A stretch of 64,000 bases of DNA. It comes from JAIOTG01 sp964644045. GTDB taxonomy: Bacteria > Patescibacteriota > Patescibacteriia > Patescibacteriales > JAGXOH01. Positions 60,679 to 64,000 of this stretch are shown in pieces (the stretch's first letter is position 1; every line of letters starts with the position of its first letter). The DNA is taken from contig CAZXUK010000004.1 of NCBI GenBank assembly GCA_964644045.1, positions 1 to 64,000 of the forward strand. Reading direction: 5' to 3'. The position numbers and the translations under genes are program-made. The notes beneath the pieces are model-generated. The model saw only the letters and a list, made by a program, of their open reading frames with translations. It ran no database searches and was not told the origin of the DNA.

Positions 60679-60879
60679 ATGGAAGACAAAAGCAAGCAAG
60701 AATTATATCAATTACTGCGCACCGGAACAGAGGAAGAAGCTGCGGCAGCTGAAGAAGAGCTTTCCAGGCGGGATGAAAATTTTCGAAAAACTGCCCTGCG
60801 AGCGGCTGTTCCCGCCATTGTTTCCCGTAATTTTTCTCACGGAATCGGGAAGATCGGGAAGAATGGAAAAAAAAATTAA
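60679..60879 (+). CDS. Small 66-residue protein
   Basis: N-terminal acidic helix rich in Glu and Ala (ELYQLLRTGTEEEAAAAEEE) and a basic Gly/Lys C-terminus (FSHGIGKIGKNGKKN). No family. AGGAGG precedes the ATG. Second gene of a two-gene transcript. Confidence 0.6.
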   Translation: MEDKSKQELYQLLRTGTEEEAAAAEEELSRRDENFRKTALRAAVPAIVSRNFSHGIGKIGKNGKKN

Positions 60880-60895
60880 ACAGCACTTTTTAACT

Positions 60896-60933
60896 AAAAA
60901 AAGCAAGTGACATAGTTCCTCACTTGCTTTTTT
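60896..60933. terminator. Bidirectional terminator
   Basis: AAAAAAGCAAGTGA/TCACTTGCTTTTTT with a 9-base loop, between convergent genes. Confidence 0.85.
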
Positions 60934-60954
60934 AATTTGTAATTCAAAATAGTA

Positions 60955-62553
60955 TTAACTGTTTTCTCTTATGGTTTTTCTTTGGACCAACTGAGCTGAT
61001 TTTTGAGATAAAATTTCTGAATAATCCTTATTATTTCCGGAATTAATTTTTTCTTCCACTATCTCCAACATTGCCCTGGCATGCATTTTAGCCCATTTAA
61101 TCTGACTCTCTTGGTTTTTATAATCCAAACCTTCCTCCAAGCTGTCTTCTGAAACTCCGGCTTCTTTTCGACACTCCTTATCATGAATTTGCCAACCATC
61201 TAAGATCTTATTGGTTAAATAATTCTCCCTTTCCGAATTGTCATTAAACTTATCATAATTCTGCTCCATATGATCGGCCATTTTTCTGTAATCCAAACCT
61301 TTTTCCCCCGCTTCCTTGTTATCAAAATAAACATACAAGTCATTGGCTATGGTCTCTTCTTCCATAATTTCGTATTCAGTAGTGTCTTTGTCCGGCAAGT
61401 CTGTGGTAAAAACATTTTCGGGTATATCATCCCAATCGGAAGTATCCTCGGATCCATTTTCTGTTCCGTTTCCTTCCGGCTCTTCTTCTGAATCTTCTTC
61501 TTCCTCTTCATTCAATTTTCTCACTCTAAAAGGAATGGGAAGTAAAGGTATGGGAATTAAGATTACTTTTTTTTGTTTTCCTTCATAATCAATTTCCAAC
61601 TTAGCTGTCCTTTTTCCGGCTAAAATCTCATCTAATTTTTTAATTTTTTCTTCATCTTTTACTTCGCCGTCATTATAAGCAACTATTAAGTTAAACACTT
61701 TTTCCATATCATCCATTCCTTCTTGGTCACTGGCCAAAGAAGACAATTCCCTCAATTCCTGGTCACTGAATTGCAACTCAACCGATTCAATATTACCTTC
61801 CATTTTAATATTAGACATATCTACACCCATTTCCTCTAATTTTTTCTTAGCTGTATTAAAGGTCTTTCGCGCTCTTTCTTGTCCCAGCTCTATATTTTCT
61901 TCATCAACCTTGCCCGGCGCCATAGTTTGGGCTCCCTCCTCTTGAGGACCCTCCGGAGAAGTTGTTCCCAGAACTCTTATATCAGTTACCCTTAAATTAT
62001 TTAATTCATCTTTATTTTCTCCCTGTTGTGATTCATGCACTTTTTTACTAACATCTAAACCGACTAATTTTTCCGCGAATTCTTGTCTTATTTTTTGTTC
62101 CAAATAACCGGCTACTTTCTCATAGTCCTCAGGATCTAAAGCTTCGGAAGAATTAAATAAACGAGCATAACTATAAGGAATATCAATCTCGCATTCCGAT
62201 TCCGTAATTATTTCTTCAGAAAATTCCATTTGAAGCGGATTAATAATAACCCAGGGGTTAATTTTAATTTTTTCCTCTTCTTTTTTAAATAAAGTATGGT
62301 GCGTACCCTCGTATTCCCAATTTGATTTCTCATCTTTTGTAATATCTGAAATCTCTTTATTTTTGTCCTCCTCTTTTTTGCTATCCTCAATTTTTTGAGG
62401 CTGACAAGAACCCAAAAAACTAAAAGCCACAAACAAACCTATTGCTTTACTATTTTTGTCAATATAATTTTTAAAACTTTGAAGAAACCCTCTTTTTTCC
62501 CGCTCTTGATCATTATTAGGAGTGGGAATTTGCTCTGAAATTTTTTCCGACAT
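60955..62553 (-). CDS. Large acidic exported protein, OmpA-like region possible
   Basis: A 532-residue protein. After a cytoplasmic stretch comes a hydrophobic segment ending in FVAFSFLGSCQ (about 40-50), which may be a membrane anchor or unusual lipobox. The middle (about 130-265) has VTDIRVLGTTSPEG, LGQERARKTFNTAKKKLEEMG and IESVELQFSDQEL, in the order seen in OmpA-type peptidoglycan-binding domains. A second hydrophobic, Pro-rich patch (KVILIPIPLLPIPFRV) and a long acidic tail follow. Function unknown; a cell-envelope role is inferred. Confidence 0.65.
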   Translation of the reverse strand: MSEKISEQIPTPNNDQEREKRGFLQSFKNYIDKNSKAIGLFVAFSFLGSCQPQKIEDSKKEEDKNKEISDITKDEKSNWEYEGTHHTLFKKEEEKIKINPWVIINPLQMEFSEEIITESECEIDIPYSYARLFNSSEALDPEDYEKVAGYLEQKIRQEFAEKLVGLDVSKKVHESQQGENKDELNNLRVTDIRVLGTTSPEGPQEEGAQTMAPGKVDEENIELGQERARKTFNTAKKKLEEMGVDMSNIKMEGNIESVELQFSDQELRELSSLASDQEGMDDMEKVFNLIVAYNDGEVKDEEKIKKLDEILAGKRTAKLEIDYEGKQKKVILIPIPLLPIPFRVRKLNEEEEEDSEEEPEGNGTENGSEDTSDWDDIPENVFTTDLPDKDTTEYEIMEEETIANDLYVYFDNKEAGEKGLDYRKMADHMEQNYDKFNDNSERENYLTNKILDGWQIHDKECRKEAGVSEDSLEEGLDYKNQESQIKWAKMHARAMLEIVEEKINSGNNKDYSEILSQKSAQLVQRKTIRENS

Positions 62554-62648
62554 ATTTTCTTAATTTTATTTTAAAATTAGCTATTTTATTACATTTCAAA
62601 CTTAAAAAATATTCTCGACCTGTTTAAATAAAATTTATATAATTTGTT

Positions 62649-62930
62649 TTAATCGTATCTATCTGTCTTCCTTAAATTGCTGTCTTCTTGCTCGATTTCT
62701 TTGCGGAATTTCTTATCAATACTGCTTAAACCCGAAGTTTTCTCTATTATTTTTCTCTGCTCTCTTCTGCTCAGCTGGGCAAACTTCTCGTGCCCTTTTT
62801 TTAATTTCTCCTCTCTACTCAAATTACTATCAGCGGGCTCTATTAATTCTTCGCTTATTTTTAATCTCTGACTCTCAGACAATCTTTCAAAAGGATCATT
62901 TGTTTGAGGAGTTTCGAAAGAATGAAACAT
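62649..62930 (-). CDS. Unknown 93-residue charged protein
   Basis: Highly charged, probably helical or disordered (RLKISEELIEPADSNLSREE, KFAQLSRREQRKIIEKTSGL). No domain or membrane segment recognised. It lies just upstream of the 532-residue gene on the same strand, separated by 95 bp. Confidence 0.6.
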   Translation of the reverse strand: MFHSFETPQTNDPFERLSESQRLKISEELIEPADSNLSREEKLKKGHEKFAQLSRREQRKIIEKTSGLSSIDKKFRKEIEQEDSNLRKTDRYD

Positions 62931-63087
62931 AAAAAAATATTTTATTATTTATACTATAATTATAACTAAATTTTTAAAAAATAAAAACCCTTGGGCTGAT
63001 TTTTCTTTAATTGATAAAAGCTTTGGTGATTAGCTGCTATCTTTTATTTTATAAAAAAACGAAAAAGCAACGCCTGAAAGCTAAAAA

Positions 63088-64000
63088 TCAATGGTCCACT
63101 ATGTCCTCATGAAATTCGGTTCGAATTGTTTGGGGCACAATGTTATTCTCTTTATTGTATTTTTTCTGCAACCTTCTTCTTCTTTTGGTCTCGCGAAGCA
63201 CATAATTGATCGCCGGAGTTTTTTTATCAGCATAAAGTATAGCTCGCCCCTCTGCATGCCGGGCCGCTCTCCCCACCGTCTGCATCATGGAAATCTCATT
63301 ACGCAGGAAACCGGACATATCCGCGTCCAAAATAGCTACCAAAGAAACCTCGGGCAAATCAATTCCTTCTCTAAGCAAATTAATACCCACCAGGCAATCA
63401 AAATCACCTTTGCGTAAATTCTTTAATATCTCCACTCTTTGCAGGGTCTCAATCTCGCTGTGCAAATACTCCACCTTTAGTTCCTTATCTTTTAAATATT
63501 CGGCCAGAGCTTCGGCCATGCGTTTAGTTAGGGTGGTTACTAAAGTTCTTTGGTTTTTCTGAGCATTCTTTTTAACTTCCTCTATTAAGTCATTAACCTG
63601 GTTTTCTGTAGGCCTGACTTCCACTTCCGGGTCCAAAAGGCCGGTGGGACGGATGATCTGTTCCGCCACTTTTTGGGATTTTTTAAGTTCATAATCAGCC
63701 GGAGTGGCGCTAACATAAATTACCTGGTCAATTTTAGAGTTAAATTCCGTAAAATTTAGAGGACGATTATCTTTAGCACTGGGGAGTCGAAAGCCAAAAT
63801 CCACTAAAGTTTGCTTGCGAGATCTGTCCCCGCCATACATTCCACTAATCTGCGGAACGGTTACATGAGACTCGTCAATAAACATAAGATAATCCTGGCC
63901 GAAAAAATCCAGGAGAGTGGCCGGAGGCTGACCGGGCTTACGCCCGCTTAGGTGGCGGGAATAATTCTCAATTCCGTTGCAATATCCTACCTCTCGCATC
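63088..64000 (-). CDS. uvrB: UvrB, C-terminal part (runs off the right edge)
   Basis: Excision-repair helicase-like damage-verification subunit. The visible 300 or so residues carry FIDESHVTVPQISGMYGGDR (Walker B region), the YVSATPADYEL motif, TLTKRMAEALAEYL, GINLLREGIDLPEVSLVAI and the arginine-finger region MMQTVGRAARHAEG. The protein ends at FHEDIVDH, about where the helicase core ends in other UvrB proteins. The C-terminal UVR motif that binds UvrC appears absent. The gene's 5' part lies outside the window. Confidence 0.93.
   Translation of the reverse strand, partial: MREVGYCNGIENYSRHLSGRKPGQPPATLLDFFGQDYLMFIDESHVTVPQISGMYGGDRSRKQTLVDFGFRLPSAKDNRPLNFTEFNSKIDQVIYVSATPADYELKKSQKVAEQIIRPTGLLDPEVEVRPTENQVNDLIEEVKKNAQKNQRTLVTTLTKRMAEALAEYLKDKELKVEYLHSEIETLQRVEILKNLRKGDFDCLVGINLLREGIDLPEVSLVAILDADMSGFLRNEISMMQTVGRAARHAEGRAILYADKKTPAINYVLRETKRRRRLQKKYNKENNIVPQTIRTEFHEDIVDH

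Overview
The window looks like chromosome from a small-genome, AT-rich bacterium of the Candidate Phyla Radiation (Patescibacteria), most likely a Parcubacteria-type lineage. The grounds are short operons of translation and RNA-decay genes, shortened UvrB and UvrC, many lineage-specific acidic or membrane-anchored proteins, and a 23S rRNA gene with its own promoter and no 16S gene beside it. I cannot fix the genus. A run of ten N at 44563-44572 shows this is a metagenome or draft scaffold.

Layout. 1-2.04 kb: 5' two thirds of 23S rRNA (minus). 2.1-6 kb: rpmF-nusB-rnc-pilT operon, tRNA-Lys and a lipoprotein gene. 6.28-17.59 kb: an integrative element in the 3' end of a CAT-anticodon tRNA gene, with tyrosine recombinase, excisionase-like protein, a block of membrane and surface genes (one with Ltp-type repeats), replication-type HTH genes and an IS481-like insertion sequence. 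17.6-18.0 kb: a GIY-YIG nuclease gene lodged on the 5' side of the same tRNA, with a duplicated and then disrupted tRNA 5' fragment behind it. 18-42.4 kb: housekeeping genes (HU, RNase Y, thioredoxin reductase, RNase HII, IF-2/RbfA/NrnA, TrmD, FtsH, S1, RuvB), and a UvrD-type helicase-nuclease carrying an intein with a GIY-YIG-like insert.

42.5-49.7 kb is the most unusual part. It is a clearly GC-richer block read leftward from a strong promoter at 49.65 kb. It encodes a ubiquitin-like conjugation cassette in the order E2-like, JAB/JAMM protease, E1-like and multi-beta-grasp Ubl, followed by three small unknown genes. Long non-coding stretches with many stable hairpins precede and interrupt it. 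It ends in a 92-nt structured terminator that recurs with one difference at 54.6 kb, at the end of a second transcript encoding a 28-residue membrane peptide. A TrmB-family regulator is divergent from the cassette, and a 1237-residue acidic protein gene lies between the two units.

55.5-64 kb: zinc metalloprotease, short UvrC, a Tat-signal lytic transglycosylase with LysM repeats, several unknown proteins and the 3' part of uvrB.

Working together: rpmF, nusB, rnc, infB, rbfA, nrnA, trmD, rpsA and rny cover ribosome assembly, translation and RNA turnover. uvrB, uvrC, ruvB and uvrD cover repair. The ubiquitin-like cassette has the parts needed to activate, conjugate and remove a Ubl modifier, an arrangement linked in other bacteria to antiphage defence; its target here is unknown.
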